The notes under the pieces: generated by a model | What the model saw: only the letters and a program-made list of their open reading frames with translations | Database searches by the model: none | Told to the model about the DNA's origin: nothing | Shown here: positions 1-7,475 of the stretch, piece by piece | Layout: every line of letters begins with the position of its first letter | Position numbering within the stretch: the first letter of the stretch is position 1 | Assembly (NCBI RefSeq): GCF_023516595.1 | Contig: NZ_JAMGBG010000041.1 | Coordinates: 117,656-181,655 of the forward strand | Length of the DNA: 64,000 nucleotides | Reading direction: 5' to 3' | Origin: Streptomyces neyagawaensis | GTDB taxonomy: Bacteria; Actinomycetota; Actinomycetes; Streptomycetales; Streptomycetaceae | Made by a program: the position numbers and the translations under genes

Positions 1-97
1 TCGGATCTCGACAACCGACGCATTCAAGGCACTGGCGCGAACCGGCCTTACATGTCAAGGACGGCGCCCCCTTTCCTCGGCCGGTGGTGAGTGGGGG

Positions 98-463
98 TCA
101 GCCGAGGTTGGTCTTGATGTGCCCGATGACCTCCTCGAACTCCTTCCGGGGCGAGAAGTCCACGTACTCGCAGTCCTCCAGGGCCTCCGGTACATGGCCG
201 GGCGCCCAGTAGAAGGCCTCGCCCGCCTCGTAGGTCGTGTGGCCCTCCTTGGTGTGCATCAGCAGCCGGCCCTTGAACATGTAGCCCCAGTGCGGGACCT
301 GGCACAGGCCGTCGGGCTCGCCCTTCAGGGCGGGGCCCATGTTCGCGCCCTTGGGGAGCCGGACGAAGGCGACATCGGTGTCCCCGCCGATGTCCTGCAT
401 CCGTAGTTCGACGCCGTCGCCCTCGATCTCGACGGGTACGTCCGTCCGCGTGACCGCCCTCAT
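98..463 (-). CDS. Cupin-fold protein
   Basis: A 121-residue single-domain cupin of unknown substrate. The middle of the protein carries the small beta-barrel pattern: a PHWGYMFKGRL segment, then EAFYWAPGHVPE, with a histidine and acidic residues where cupins bind a metal. There is no signal peptide or membrane segment, so it is probably cytoplasmic. I chose the ATG at 463 because GGGAGG lies six bases upstream; the frame stays open to 532 but without a ribosome binding site. It stands alone, pointing away from the next gene. A role as a small enzyme or ligand sensor is possible, and nothing in the context narrows it. The fold assignment is good; the function is unknown. Confidence 0.75.
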   Translation of the reverse strand: MRAVTRTDVPVEIEGDGVELRMQDIGGDTDVAFVRLPKGANMGPALKGEPDGLCQVPHWGYMFKGRLLMHTKEGHTTYEAGEAFYWAPGHVPEALEDCEYVDFSPRKEFEEVIGHIKTNLG

Positions 464-667
464 GCCGACCTCCCACGAGTGCTCGGGCGGGGCGTTCCGG
501 CAGCTCCGCCACTCTTTCCAGTCTGGCCTCACCGGTCACACGACGCCCGGTCGTGCGCGTTCCGGGCACGTCCGCGGGTGCTGTCCGGGGGGCGAGCGCG
601 CATCAGGTCGTTCGAAGGGCCGGGGCCACGTGAACCGGGGAGATGACAGGGCCAGAGCCCGGGAGCC

Positions 668-1438
668 GTGATAATCCATGTCCATGGCCCCACCCCCCAC
701 CCTCCCCCTGGCCCGCGCGTGAACGACCTCCCCGGGCCGCCGGGTCCCCCCGACCCGGTCCTCCATCTCCTCACCGACATCCTGGCCATCGGCGCCCCCT
801 ACGCCCTGGCCGTGACCGGCGACCACGCGGTACGGGCCCACGGGCTCACGGAGAGCCGGCCGCCGGGCCGCCTGCTGGAGGTGGCGACGGAACACCAGGC
901 CCCGATGGACGAGATCGCCGGCGCCGTCCGCACCGGGCTGGCGGGACGCGGCTGGCTCGTGGAGGAGGCGGAGGGCACCCCGCTCTCCGCCCGCCTCCTC
1001 GTCACCGACCCGACGACGGCGGAGGAACGCACCCTGGACATCCTCAAGGAGTCCCTGTGGCACCCCGCGGTCGAGACGTCGCTGGGGCCGGCCCTGTCCC
1101 TGGAGGACGTCGTCGGTACGAAGGTCCGGGCCCTCGCCGACCGGAACACCGCCCGCGACCTCGTCACGGTCCACGCGGCCGCCGCCCACTGGACCGTCCT
1201 CGAACTGGAGGAACTGGCCCGCCGCCACACCTCAGCAACCGCCTCCACCTTCGATCTCGCCGACCTCCAGTCCCGGTTGGAGGCCACCGAGTGGCTCGAC
1301 GACCGTGAATTCGCTCGCCAGGGCCTCGACGAACAGGCCACCATGTCACTCCGCCGGTGGGCCCAGTCCTGGGCCGCCGACATCGCCGAACGCCTGCTGG
1401 AGGAGGAGGCGTTGACACCTCCACCGGAGGCCGAGTGA
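668..1438 (+). CDS. AbiEii-like nucleotidyltransferase family protein, catalytic Asp motif apparently lost
   Basis: About 240-256 residues resembling actinobacterial AbiEii/AbiGii toxin-family nucleotidyltransferases. Family landmarks are an ALAVTGDHAVRAHGL segment, a central ILKESLW strand and a VVGTKVRALADR helix followed by ARDLVTVHAA. Family members normally have a DLD (DxD) metal-binding pair shortly after the AHGL segment. Here that place reads GRLLEVATE, so both acidic residues seem replaced and the protein may be catalytically dead. The start is uncertain: GTG at 668 has GGGAG almost adjacent, and GTG at 719 has no clear site. Its stop overlaps the start of the next gene by four bases, so the two are probably translationally coupled. 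Confidence 0.65.
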   Translation: MIIHVHGPTPHPPPGPRVNDLPGPPGPPDPVLHLLTDILAIGAPYALAVTGDHAVRAHGLTESRPPGRLLEVATEHQAPMDEIAGAVRTGLAGRGWLVEEAEGTPLSARLLVTDPTTAEERTLDILKESLWHPAVETSLGPALSLEDVVGTKVRALADRNTARDLVTVHAAAAHWTVLELEELARRHTSATASTFDLADLQSRLEATEWLDDREFARQGLDEQATMSLRRWAQSWAADIAERLLEEEALTPPPEAE

Positions 1439-1623
1439 GCAAACGCCGTTACGTCGCCCGGGGCGTCCCCGGCGGCTACCGCATCTACGACCACCGCCGC
1501 CGGGGCTGGTGGGGCGACCTCTACGAACTCTGCCCCGACGACCTCCTGAGGGAGCTGAACGGCGGCAAGGACCCGGAGAAGCTGTCGGCCCTGCTGAAGC
1601 GGTACCGGGCACTGAGGCGATAG
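1435..1623 (+). CDS. Small basic hypothetical protein
   Basis: A 62-residue protein starting at a GTG that overlaps the stop of the AbiEii-like gene (GTGA), the usual sign of translational coupling. It is rich in Arg, Tyr and Trp (a YRIYDHRRRGWWGD segment) and ends in a basic helix (LLKRYRALRR). I recognise no family. Its place inside a tight three-gene cassette with a toxin-family-like protein makes a partner or antitoxin-like role conceivable, but the sequence does not show this. The next gene begins within a few bases of its stop. Confidence 0.55.
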   Translation: MSKRRYVARGVPGGYRIYDHRRRGWWGDLYELCPDDLLRELNGGKDPEKLSALLKRYRALRR

Positions 1624-1634
1624 TCGCCGAACTG

Positions 1635-1973
1635 GTGGGCCGGGCGGAGTCGTATCTGACGGCGGACATCGGCTGCCGGATGCTGACGGCGGCGTGGCTG
1701 CACCGTGACGAGCGGGGGCGGGCCGAACTGGTGGCGGCCGTGGCGGACGCGGCGGCGGAACCCGACGACGAGGACGCGTCGGCGGCCCTGCGCCAGCAGA
1801 TGAAACGGGCCCTGCGCGAGGACGAGGAACTGCGGCGCGAGCTGACGGCCCTGCTGCCGCGTCAGGAGAACCGGGGCGTGACGGTGACGGCCTCGGGCCC
1901 CCGTTCGATCGCCGGCGGCGGCAGCATCCGCGTGGCGATCACCGGCGACGGACACACCGCGCCGGAGCGGTGA
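1635..1973 (+). CDS. Hypothetical protein with an effector-associated type tail
   Basis: About 112 residues if the GTG at 1635 is used. The only earlier in-frame start is a GTG at 1509 inside the previous gene, so the true start is unsure. The N-terminal two thirds are helical and charged (QQMKRALREDEELRREL). The C-terminus carries VTVTASGPRSIAGGGSIRVA, which resembles the short Gly/Ser beta segment joining modules in actinobacterial effector-associated and NLR-like proteins. That likeness is recalled, not searched. It is the last gene of the 668-1973 cassette and is followed by a hairpin at 2001-2043. Confidence 0.5.
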   Translation: MGRAESYLTADIGCRMLTAAWLHRDERGRAELVAAVADAAAEPDDEDASAALRQQMKRALREDEELRRELTALLPRQENRGVTVTASGPRSIAGGGSIRVAITGDGHTAPER

Positions 1974-2000
1974 CACGCGACCCTGGCGGTGACACACGAA

Positions 2001-2043
2001 CGGGGCGGCGTACTCCGACGCCCTGTCGGTGTACGCCGCCCCG
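2001..2043. terminator. Bidirectional hairpin terminator
   Basis: A perfect 13-bp stem (CGGGGCGGCGTAC and its complement) closes a 17-base loop between two convergent genes, 28 bases after the 1973 stop and 55 bases before the stop of the ABC permease at 2098. There is no T-tract, as is common in Streptomyces. Confidence 0.7.
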
Positions 2044-2097
2044 GGTGGGACGGAGTGTGGTGCGGGGTGCGGGTTGCTGCCCGCGCTGTCACGGCGA

Positions 2098-2886
2098 CTA
2101 CTTCGGGTCGCCGTTGAACTTCGACGTGGACCAGAAGTAGCCGAGCACCGCGAGACCGACGCACCAGGCCACGGCCAGCCATCCGTTGTGACCGATCTCG
2201 GTGCCGAGGAGCAGCCCGCGCAGGGTCTCGATGGCCGGGGTGAACGGCTGGTACTCGGCGATCGGCTGGAACCAGCCCGGCATGGAGTGCAGCGGCACGA
2301 AGGTGCTGGAGATCAGCGGGAGGAAGATCAGCGGCATCGCGTTGTTGCTGGCGGCCTCGGCGTTCGGGCTGACCAGGCCCATCCCGACGGCGATCCAGGT
2401 GAGCGCCAGGGCGAACAGCGTGACCAGCCCGAAGGCGGCGAGCCACTCCAGGACGGTGGCGTCGGTGGAGCGGAAGCCGATGGCAACGCCGACGGCGCCG
2501 ACGAGGACCACGCTCATCAGGCACTGCGCCACACTGCCGATGACATGCCCGACGAGCACCGACGCACGGTGGATCGCCATCGTGCGGAAGCGGGCGATGA
2601 TGCCCTCGGTCATGTCGTTGGAGACGGACACCGCGGTGCCGATGGTGGTGGATCCGACCGTCATCAGCAGCAGGCCGGGCAGCAGGTAGGCGATGTAGTC
2701 GGAGCGGTCGGCGCCGCCGCCGAGGCCCGCGCTCATCGCGTCTCCGAAGATGTAGACGAAGAGCAGCAACAGCATGACCGGCGTGAGCAGCAGGTTCAGC
2801 GTCATCGACGGGTAGCGCCGGGCGTGCAGCAGGTTGCGGCGCAGCATGGTCGTCGAGTCGCGGACGGCGAGGGAGAGGGAGCTCAT
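2098..2886 (-). CDS. ABC-2 type transporter permease (DrrB-like)
   Basis: A 262-residue integral membrane protein, the permease of an ABC-2 exporter. It has about six hydrophobic segments; the first is LLLTPVMLLLLFVYIFGDA. The ABC-2 signature region includes NDMTEGIIARFRTMAIHR and a late FVPLHSMPGWFQPIAEYQP segment, both typical of DrrB. It should form the pore of an efflux pump with the ATPase encoded just upstream, whose stop overlaps this ATG by one base. Substrates of this family include antibiotics and lipids; none can be assigned here. The operon also holds a DUF4097 gene and faces a GbsR/MarR regulator. Confidence 0.9.
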   Translation of the reverse strand: MSSLSLAVRDSTTMLRRNLLHARRYPSMTLNLLLTPVMLLLLFVYIFGDAMSAGLGGGADRSDYIAYLLPGLLLMTVGSTTIGTAVSVSNDMTEGIIARFRTMAIHRASVLVGHVIGSVAQCLMSVVLVGAVGVAIGFRSTDATVLEWLAAFGLVTLFALALTWIAVGMGLVSPNAEAASNNAMPLIFLPLISSTFVPLHSMPGWFQPIAEYQPFTPAIETLRGLLLGTEIGHNGWLAVAWCVGLAVLGYFWSTSKFNGDPK

Positions 2887-3875
2887 CACAGGGCCTCCTT
2901 GGCCTGGGCGGGGATGTCGGTGCCGCCGGTGAGGGCGAAGAACACGTCGTCGAGGTCGGGGGTGTGCACGGTCAGTTCGTCGGCCTCGACGCCGGCGGCG
3001 TCCAGCCGGTCGAGGACGGAGCGCAGGTCGCGCTGGGAGCCGTCGCTGGGGATCCGCAGGGTCAGGGCGTCGTCGTCGGCGGTGCCCCCGCGCGGCCGGA
3101 GGGGCGCGTCGGGGAGGGCGTCCTGGAGGAGTGCGGTGGCGGCCGACCGGTAGAGGGCCGGGTCGGAGAAGCGGAGCCGGACGTGGCCGCCGGGGATCAG
3201 TCGCTTGAGTTCCTCGGCGGTGCCCTCGGCGGCGATCCGGCCGTCGTGGAGCACGGCGATCCGGTCGGCGAGTTCGTCGGCCTCCTCCAGGTACTGGGTG
3301 GTGAGGAAGACGGTGACGCCGCCCGTGACCAGCTCGCGGATGATCTGCCACATGGTGTGGCGGGAGCGCGGGTCGAGGCCGGTGGTCGGCTCGTCGAGGA
3401 AGATGACGCGCGGGCTGCCGACCAACGTCATCGCGATGTCGAGGCGGCGCTTCATGCCGCCGGAATAGGTGGAGGCGGGCTTCTTCGCGGCCTCGGTGAG
3501 GTCGAAGCGCTCCAGCAGTTCGGCGGCGACCCGTCGCCCCTCGCTCCTCGGCAGGTGGTGCAGGTCCGCCATGAGGAGCATGTTCTCCTCGCCGGTGATG
3601 AGCCCGTCGACGGCGGAGAACTGCCCGGTGACCCCGATCGCGGCGCGCAGGGCCTGCGGCGCGGTGGCCAGGTCGTGGCCCGCGACGCTGATCCGGCCGC
3701 TGTCGGCGGTGATGAGGGTGGACAGGATCTTGACGGCGGTGGTCTTGCCGGCCCCGTTCGGGCCGAGCAGGGAGAAGATCGTTCCTTCGGGGACGGTGAG
3801 GTCGATGCCGTCGAGCACGACCTTGTCGCCGTAGGACTTGCGCAGCCCGTGCGCCGCGATGGCCGGGGTGGTCAT
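2886..3875 (-). CDS. ABC transporter ATP-binding protein (DrrA-like)
   Basis: A 329-residue ATPase that powers the adjacent DrrB-like permease. In order it shows Walker A GPNGAGKTT (residues about 39-47), the Q-loop region TGQFSAVDGLITGEEN, the signature YSGGMKRRLDIA, Walker B RVIFLDEPTTGLDPRSR, and the switch region TTQYLEEADELADR. The C-terminal third is the DrrA-type extension ending near LDDVFFALTGGTD. The ATG at 3875 lies downstream of the DUF4097 gene with a 32-base gap containing GAAGGAG, so all three genes probably share one transcript from the 4.6-kb promoter region. Confidence 0.93.
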   Translation of the reverse strand: MTTPAIAAHGLRKSYGDKVVLDGIDLTVPEGTIFSLLGPNGAGKTTAVKILSTLITADSGRISVAGHDLATAPQALRAAIGVTGQFSAVDGLITGEENMLLMADLHHLPRSEGRRVAAELLERFDLTEAAKKPASTYSGGMKRRLDIAMTLVGSPRVIFLDEPTTGLDPRSRHTMWQIIRELVTGGVTVFLTTQYLEEADELADRIAVLHDGRIAAEGTAEELKRLIPGGHVRLRFSDPALYRSAATALLQDALPDAPLRPRGGTADDDALTLRIPSDGSQRDLRSVLDRLDAAGVEADELTVHTPDLDDVFFALTGGTDIPAQAKEAL

Positions 3876-3907
3876 GGTGGATGTGCTCCTTCGAAGGGCC
3901 GGGAGGG

Positions 3908-4576
3908 TCAGAGGCTGCGGGCGGTGATGTCGCCGCAGGAGGTGGTGGCGCGGATGTCGAGCGCGGTGGTGCCCTCGTTCTTGAGGGCGTTGCTGACGCG
4001 GCCGTACGAGGTGCCGGCGTCCAGGGCGGCCGAGACGCCGGGGGCCGCGGCGACCGAGATGTCACCGGACTCGGTGCGGAGCACGACCGTGCTGCCGACG
4101 GCCTCGTCGATACGGATGTCGCCCTGCTGGGTGCTGATCTCCGCGGGTCCGCCGAGGCGGCCGATCGCGATGTCACCGGCCAGGACGGCCAGCCGGGCAC
4201 GGCCGGTCTCGTCGAGCTTGACCTGGCCGAGGGCGCCGTCGATCGCGACGTCCCCGAGCCGTCCGACGCCCCGGAACTCGACGCCGGCCGAGGTGGCCTC
4301 GACGTGCGAGCCGGTGGGCAGCTGGACGGTCACCTCGACCGAGCCGGCGGGGCCCACGAGGCGGTTCTTGACCGGAGCCTTCGCGGTGATCCGCAGGGTG
4401 CCGTCGGCGTACTCGACGGTGGTCGCCTCGGCAAGCTGCACGTCCCGGTCCTTGGAGGCGTCCACGGGGCGGACCTCGACCACAGTGTCGGCCCGGTCGG
4501 CGGCGATGACCTGCACCCGCCCGGCCTGGATGTCGAGGACGGCGGCGATCGGGGCGGCGGTGGCGAACTTCTGCAT
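3908..4576 (-). CDS. DUF4097-family beta-repeat protein
   Basis: A 222-residue protein rich in short beta strands with the repeated pattern of DUF4097 proteins: GDVAIDGALG, GDIAIGRLGG, GDIRIDEAVG, GDISVAAAPG and a final GDITARSL, which form successive rungs of a right-handed solenoid. It has no signal peptide, so it is probably cytoplasmic. The start follows AGGGAGAG. It is first in the operon with the DrrA/DrrB exporter genes and faces the GbsR/MarR regulator; this neighbourhood recurs in Streptomyces. Its biochemical role is not known. It may sense or scaffold something tied to the exporter. Confidence 0.85.
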   Translation of the reverse strand: MQKFATAAPIAAVLDIQAGRVQVIAADRADTVVEVRPVDASKDRDVQLAEATTVEYADGTLRITAKAPVKNRLVGPAGSVEVTVQLPTGSHVEATSAGVEFRGVGRLGDVAIDGALGQVKLDETGRARLAVLAGDIAIGRLGGPAEISTQQGDIRIDEAVGSTVVLRTESGDISVAAAPGVSAALDAGTSYGRVSNALKNEGTTALDIRATTSCGDITARSL

Positions 4577-4622
4577 CGTTCTCTCCCTGGTGGGTTTCTG
4601 TTTCCAACGAGGGAAAAGCTAC

Positions 4623-4746
4623 GTTGCATTCACGATGTCAGCAACTACTTCGTTGCGTGCAATCGACATTGCTGCAGCTAGATGCCATGAAATCATTGCA
4701 ATGGGCCTGAACTTAACGCAACAACACCCCGCTGACTCCGTTGCAA
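4623..4746. promoter_or_regulatory. Divergent promoter region with repeated TTGC/GCAA operator-like motifs
   Basis: The 226-base gap between the DUF4097 gene and the GbsR/MarR gene is unusually AT-rich and holds at least five related elements: GTTGCA at 4623, the palindrome TTGC-GT-GCAA at 4653-4662, the palindrome CATTGCAATG at 4694-4703, GCAAC at 4718-4722, and GTTGCAA at 4740-4746. Their clustering in front of two divergent genes, one a regulator, suggests operators for that regulator, which would then control itself and the exporter operon. No -10/-35 pair can be fixed with confidence. Confidence 0.5.
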
Positions 4747-4802
4747 TGGAATGGAGGTGAACGCTATGGTGGGTCCCCACGCGCACCTCGAAGGAGACCC
4801 CC

Positions 4803-5663
4803 ATGCCGGGAGGCAGGCTCACTCAGCCCGAACGTCAGCAGATCGCCCTGGGGCTGGCCGACGGTCTCGCCTACGCCGAGATCGCGCGACGCCTCGACCG
4901 CCCCACCTCGACCATCACACGCGAGGTCATGCGCAACGGCGGCCCCACCGGCTACCGAGCCGACCTCGCCCACCGCGCCACCGAACGCCGTGCGCAACGG
5001 CGCAGGCAGGCCGCGCCACGGGGGCCCGCGGAGTCCACGGCGGCGTACGGCCGGGACACCGAGGCCGTGCGGGAGTTCGAGGAGACGTTCGCCACCGTGA
5101 TGATGGCCTCGGGCATGCCGAAGATGATGGCGCGGGTCATGGCCTGCCTCACCCTCACCGACTCGGGCAGCCTCACCGCGTCCGAACTGGTCCAACGCCT
5201 CCAGGTCAGCCCGGCGTCCGTCTCCAAGGCGATCACCTATCTGGAGGGCCAGGCATTCGTCCGCCGGGAGCGCGACGAACGCCGCCGCGAGCGCTATGTC
5301 GTCGACGACGACATCTGGTACCAGTCGATGCTGGCCAGCGCCCGGGCCCTCAACCAGGTCATCGAGACCGCCCGGCAGGGCGTCGGCGTCCTCGGCCGCG
5401 AGACCCCGGCCGCGGCCCGCCTGGAGAACGTCGCCCGCTTCCTCGACTTCGTCAGCGAGAGCACGATCCGCGCAGCGGAGCAGGCCCGCGCGGTGCTCCA
5501 CACGAAGACGGGGAGCGGGGGGAGCGGCGAGGCGGAGGCCGCCCCGGCGGGCAGCGGGAAGGGTGACGCCGGGGCCCCGGGCGCCAGCGGAGCGGGGAGC
5601 GGGGAGGCCGACGGCACGGGCCCGGACAGCGGCGCGGGAAGTGGGAAGACCGCGGGCACATAG
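4803..5663 (+). CDS. GbsR/MarR-type regulator with N-terminal HTH_38-like helix-turn-helix
   Basis: A 286-residue two-part regulator. Residues 1-75 form an IS30-transposase-like helix-turn-helix (LAYAEIARRLDRPTSTITRE). Residues about 90-210 form a GbsR/MarR winged helix (SGSLTASELVQRLQVSPASV, then a VRRERDERRRERY wing). A low-complexity Gly/Ser/Ala/Glu tail follows. The ATG at 4803 follows GAAGGAG. It probably represses the divergent DUF4097-drrAB operon. The TAG at 5661 interrupts a tandem repeat that stays in frame for another 41 codons, to a TAG at 5787-5789, so the protein looks recently shortened. Confidence 0.85.
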   Translation: MPGGRLTQPERQQIALGLADGLAYAEIARRLDRPTSTITREVMRNGGPTGYRADLAHRATERRAQRRRQAAPRGPAESTAAYGRDTEAVREFEETFATVMMASGMPKMMARVMACLTLTDSGSLTASELVQRLQVSPASVSKAITYLEGQAFVRRERDERRRERYVVDDDIWYQSMLASARALNQVIETARQGVGVLGRETPAAARLENVARFLDFVSESTIRAAEQARAVLHTKTGSGGSGEAEAAPAGSGKGDAGAPGASGAGSGEADGTGPDSGAGSGKTAGT

Positions 5664-6120
5664 GCGGGTGGCGCGGAAGCCACCGACAAACAGGCAGGCG
5701 GCGCGGAAGCCACCGACACACAGGCAGGCGGCGCGGAAGCCACCGACAAACAGGCAGGCGGCGCGGGAGCCGTCGGTTCGGACACCGGGGCGTAGTCAGC
5801 CGCGCCGCTCGGCGCTGGGCGTCGGGAGGCGTCCGCTGGTCACTCCGTCGAGGGCAGCTCGGCCACACCGCGGGCTCCCCGGCCGCCCACAGTGCCTCCA
5901 CCGCCCAGCCCTGCACCTGGTCCGCGACCTCGGCCGTCAACACCCCCGGCCGCCCGTCCGACTCGGCCCACACTCCCCATCCCGACCCACCCGGCGCGTA
6001 GACCACCACACCGGGGCCGTCCTCGTCCTCCCGCACCTCGGGTCGCACGGAACACTGCGCGCGCAGATCCCGTAGCACGGCGGCCAGCGCCTCGCTGAAC
6101 TCGGGTTCGTTACGGCTCAT
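5452..6120 (-). CDS. Hypothetical protein; C-terminal half doubtful
   Basis: The frame starts at ATG 6120 (MSRNEPEFSEALAAVLRDLR). The first 85 residues look like a genuine acidic protein with a GVVVYAPGGSGWGVWAE strand pair and a VADQVQGWAVEALWAAGEPA helix. Beyond about 5850 the frame becomes Arg/Pro-rich, passes through the 30-bp repeats (RRLPVCRWLP units) and overlaps the convergent regulator by 212 bases, which is unlikely to be real coding. A frameshift or degraded end near 5840 is plausible, because a neighbouring frame stops there. No function is known. Confidence 0.4.
   Translation of the reverse strand: MSRNEPEFSEALAAVLRDLRAQCSVRPEVREDEDGPGVVVYAPGGSGWGVWAESDGRPGVLTAEVADQVQGWAVEALWAAGEPAVWPSCPRRSDQRTPPDAQRRAARLTTPRCPNRRLPRRLPVCRWLPRRLPVCRWLPRRLPVCRWLPRHPPMCPRSSHFPRRCPGPCRRPPRSPLRWRPGPRRHPSRCPPGRPPPRRSPRSPSSCGAPRGPAPLRGSCSR
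5671..5769 (+). repeat. 30-bp tandem repeat, three full copies plus degenerate ends
   Basis: The unit begins GCGCGGAAGCCACCGAC and repeats exactly every 30 bases at 5671, 5701 and 5731, with a degraded copy at 5761 and a partial one before 5671. It encodes a ten-residue unit (GAEATDKQAG) in the frame of the regulator gene that ends at 5663. The first copy has TAG where the later copies have CAG. Confidence 0.9.
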
Positions 6121-6158
6121 GCGTCGGACGCCCTTCGGAAGAGGACCGCAGGCACGGC

Positions 6159-6800
6159 TCAGGTCACCGCCGTGATGATCACGACCGTGGTCGCCATCGT
6201 GGCGGCGGTGAGCGCGGCCGAGGTCGCGGCGGCCGTCTCGGCCATGCGGCGCAGGGCGGGGTCGGCCCAGTGACGTTCGGCGATCTCCGTCATGCGCCGC
6301 TCGACCGCCGTGGACTGCTCCTTCTCCAGGTCGGGGAAGGCCAGTTCCCGCAGGTCGGCGTGGTGGAGCAGGGTGATCAGGGCGGCGGTGCGGTGGTCGG
6401 GTTCCCGCCCCTCCAGGACGACGGCGGCGAGTCGCCCGCGCAGCGCGGCCTCCACCGTGCCGTCGACCTCCGGGTGGACGGTGGTGCGGAAGACGAGGAG
6501 GAGCCGACGCTTCTCCTCGCGGACCAGGCCCTTGTCGAGCAGGCCCCGCAGGGCCTTGTCGTACTCGGCGCCGCGCTGCTCGTTGATCCACTTCTCGGCG
6601 TCGTCCGGGAGCGCCGCGTCCTCGGGGCCGCCGACGAGCGCCCGTTCCAGCAGGGCCGCCGCCGCGATCGCGAACGGCGTCCGCAGCGGCAGCTTCGCCT
6701 CACCCGTGGAGTCGTCGAGGGAGAGGAGGAGGATCTCCTCACCGAGAGTCGTGGGGACAGGGCCGGAGGCAGAGGCAGAGGCAGAGGACGACATGGTCAT
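6159..6800 (-). CDS. GPP34 (GOLPH3-like) family protein
   Basis: A 213-residue protein of the GPP34 family, the bacterial relatives of the Golgi phosphoinositide-binding protein GOLPH3. Landmarks are GEEILLLSLDDSTGE near the N-terminus, then LRTPFAIAAAALLERAL, a WINEQRG region, LLDKGLVREEKRRLLLVF, and the helix ITLLHHADL. The C-terminus is hydrophobic (SAALTAATMATTVVIITAVT) and could insert in or lie on the membrane, which is unusual for the family. ATG 6800 overlaps the stop of the upstream gene (ATGA), so the two are coupled. The bacterial function is undefined; membrane or lipid association is likely. Confidence 0.85.
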   Translation of the reverse strand: MTMSSSASASASGPVPTTLGEEILLLSLDDSTGEAKLPLRTPFAIAAAALLERALVGGPEDAALPDDAEKWINEQRGAEYDKALRGLLDKGLVREEKRRLLLVFRTTVHPEVDGTVEAALRGRLAAVVLEGREPDHRTAALITLLHHADLRELAFPDLEKEQSTAVERRMTEIAERHWADPALRRMAETAAATSAALTAATMATTVVIITAVT

Positions 6801-7234
6801 GATCGGTAAGACGCGTCGAGCCCGTACGACAGTTCCCTCCCCTCGACCCGGGCGGCGTTCCGCTCGCCCTCGGCGGCCGGGTCCAGCCCCAACGCCCTGC
6901 GGGCCTCCCCCACATGTCGCAGGCCCTCGGTCGCGGTGCGGACGACCGCCGCGTACTGGTCGGGCGTACGGGCGGAGGCCAGCCGCGCCCGTGCGGTGCG
7001 GAGGCGTTCGGCGGCGTCGGCCAGGGCCCGGGCCGCGTCTTCGTCCGCGCCGGCCTGTGCCCGTACGTCGATCCCGGCCAGGCCACCGCCGAGCCGGACC
7101 ACCCAGCGGTTGGCGTCGGCCTCCGCGTCCAGGTCGGACGTCGCTCCCCGCCCGTCGTCGTGGCGCCGCTGGGCGATGACCGCGACCACCGCCCCGAGGA
7201 CCAGCAGCAGTGCGAGCAGCACGGCGAATTCCAT
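6797..7234 (-). CDS. Single-pass membrane protein with helical cytoplasmic domain
   Basis: A 145-residue protein with one N-terminal membrane helix (MEFAVLLALLLVLGAVVAVI) followed by a basic stop-transfer QRRHDD and a long Ala/Arg-rich helical region (AARALADAAERLRTARARLA) that may form a coiled coil. ATG 7234 follows GGAGGAGG. Its stop overlaps the GPP34 gene start, so the two proteins probably act together, perhaps as a membrane anchor and a peripheral partner. I recognise no family name. Confidence 0.75.
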   Translation of the reverse strand: MEFAVLLALLLVLGAVVAVIAQRRHDDGRGATSDLDAEADANRWVVRLGGGLAGIDVRAQAGADEDAARALADAAERLRTARARLASARTPDQYAAVVRTATEGLRHVGEARRALGLDPAAEGERNAARVEGRELSYGLDASYRS

Positions 7235-7415
7235 GGCCTCCTCCACGTTCCGAGGTTCTCCGGTGTTTCCGGTCCCCTACGGGTTCCTCGCTCTCTCCGT
7301 CCATCACACCCGCGGCGCTGTGCGCCTCCGTCGAAAAACCTGTGCGTCGCCTGATGACTTCCGCAGCGTCCGGCCCACCGGGTCCGGCCCACCGGGTGCT
7401 TACGGGCACGCCGAA

Positions 7416-7450
7416 AGGCCCGGAACCCGAGTGAACGGGATTCCGGGCCT
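7416..7450 (-). terminator. Terminator after the intradiol dioxygenase gene
   Basis: A perfect 10-bp stem (AGGCCCGGAA with its complement) has an inner CCCG/CGGG extension and a small loop. It starts 26 bases past the stop at 7476 on the minus strand. Confidence 0.7.
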
Positions 7451-7475
7451 CGCGCCGAACCACGCGGTGAACGCG

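Noticed and set aside
1..97. Left edge before the cupin gene
   Set aside because: Open frames here are shadows; no gene end, hairpin or promoter could be supported in these bases.
2029..4760. Long plus-strand frames over the DrrAB and DUF4097 genes
   Set aside because: Shadows of the minus-strand transporter operon, which carries all the family motifs.
4766..4802. An ATG at 4766 with an ideal GGAGGTGA site upstream of the GbsR/MarR gene
   Set aside because: It opens a frame that is only a shadow of the regulator; the regulator's own ATG at 4803 has its own GAAGGAG. A leader peptide cannot be excluded but nothing supports it.
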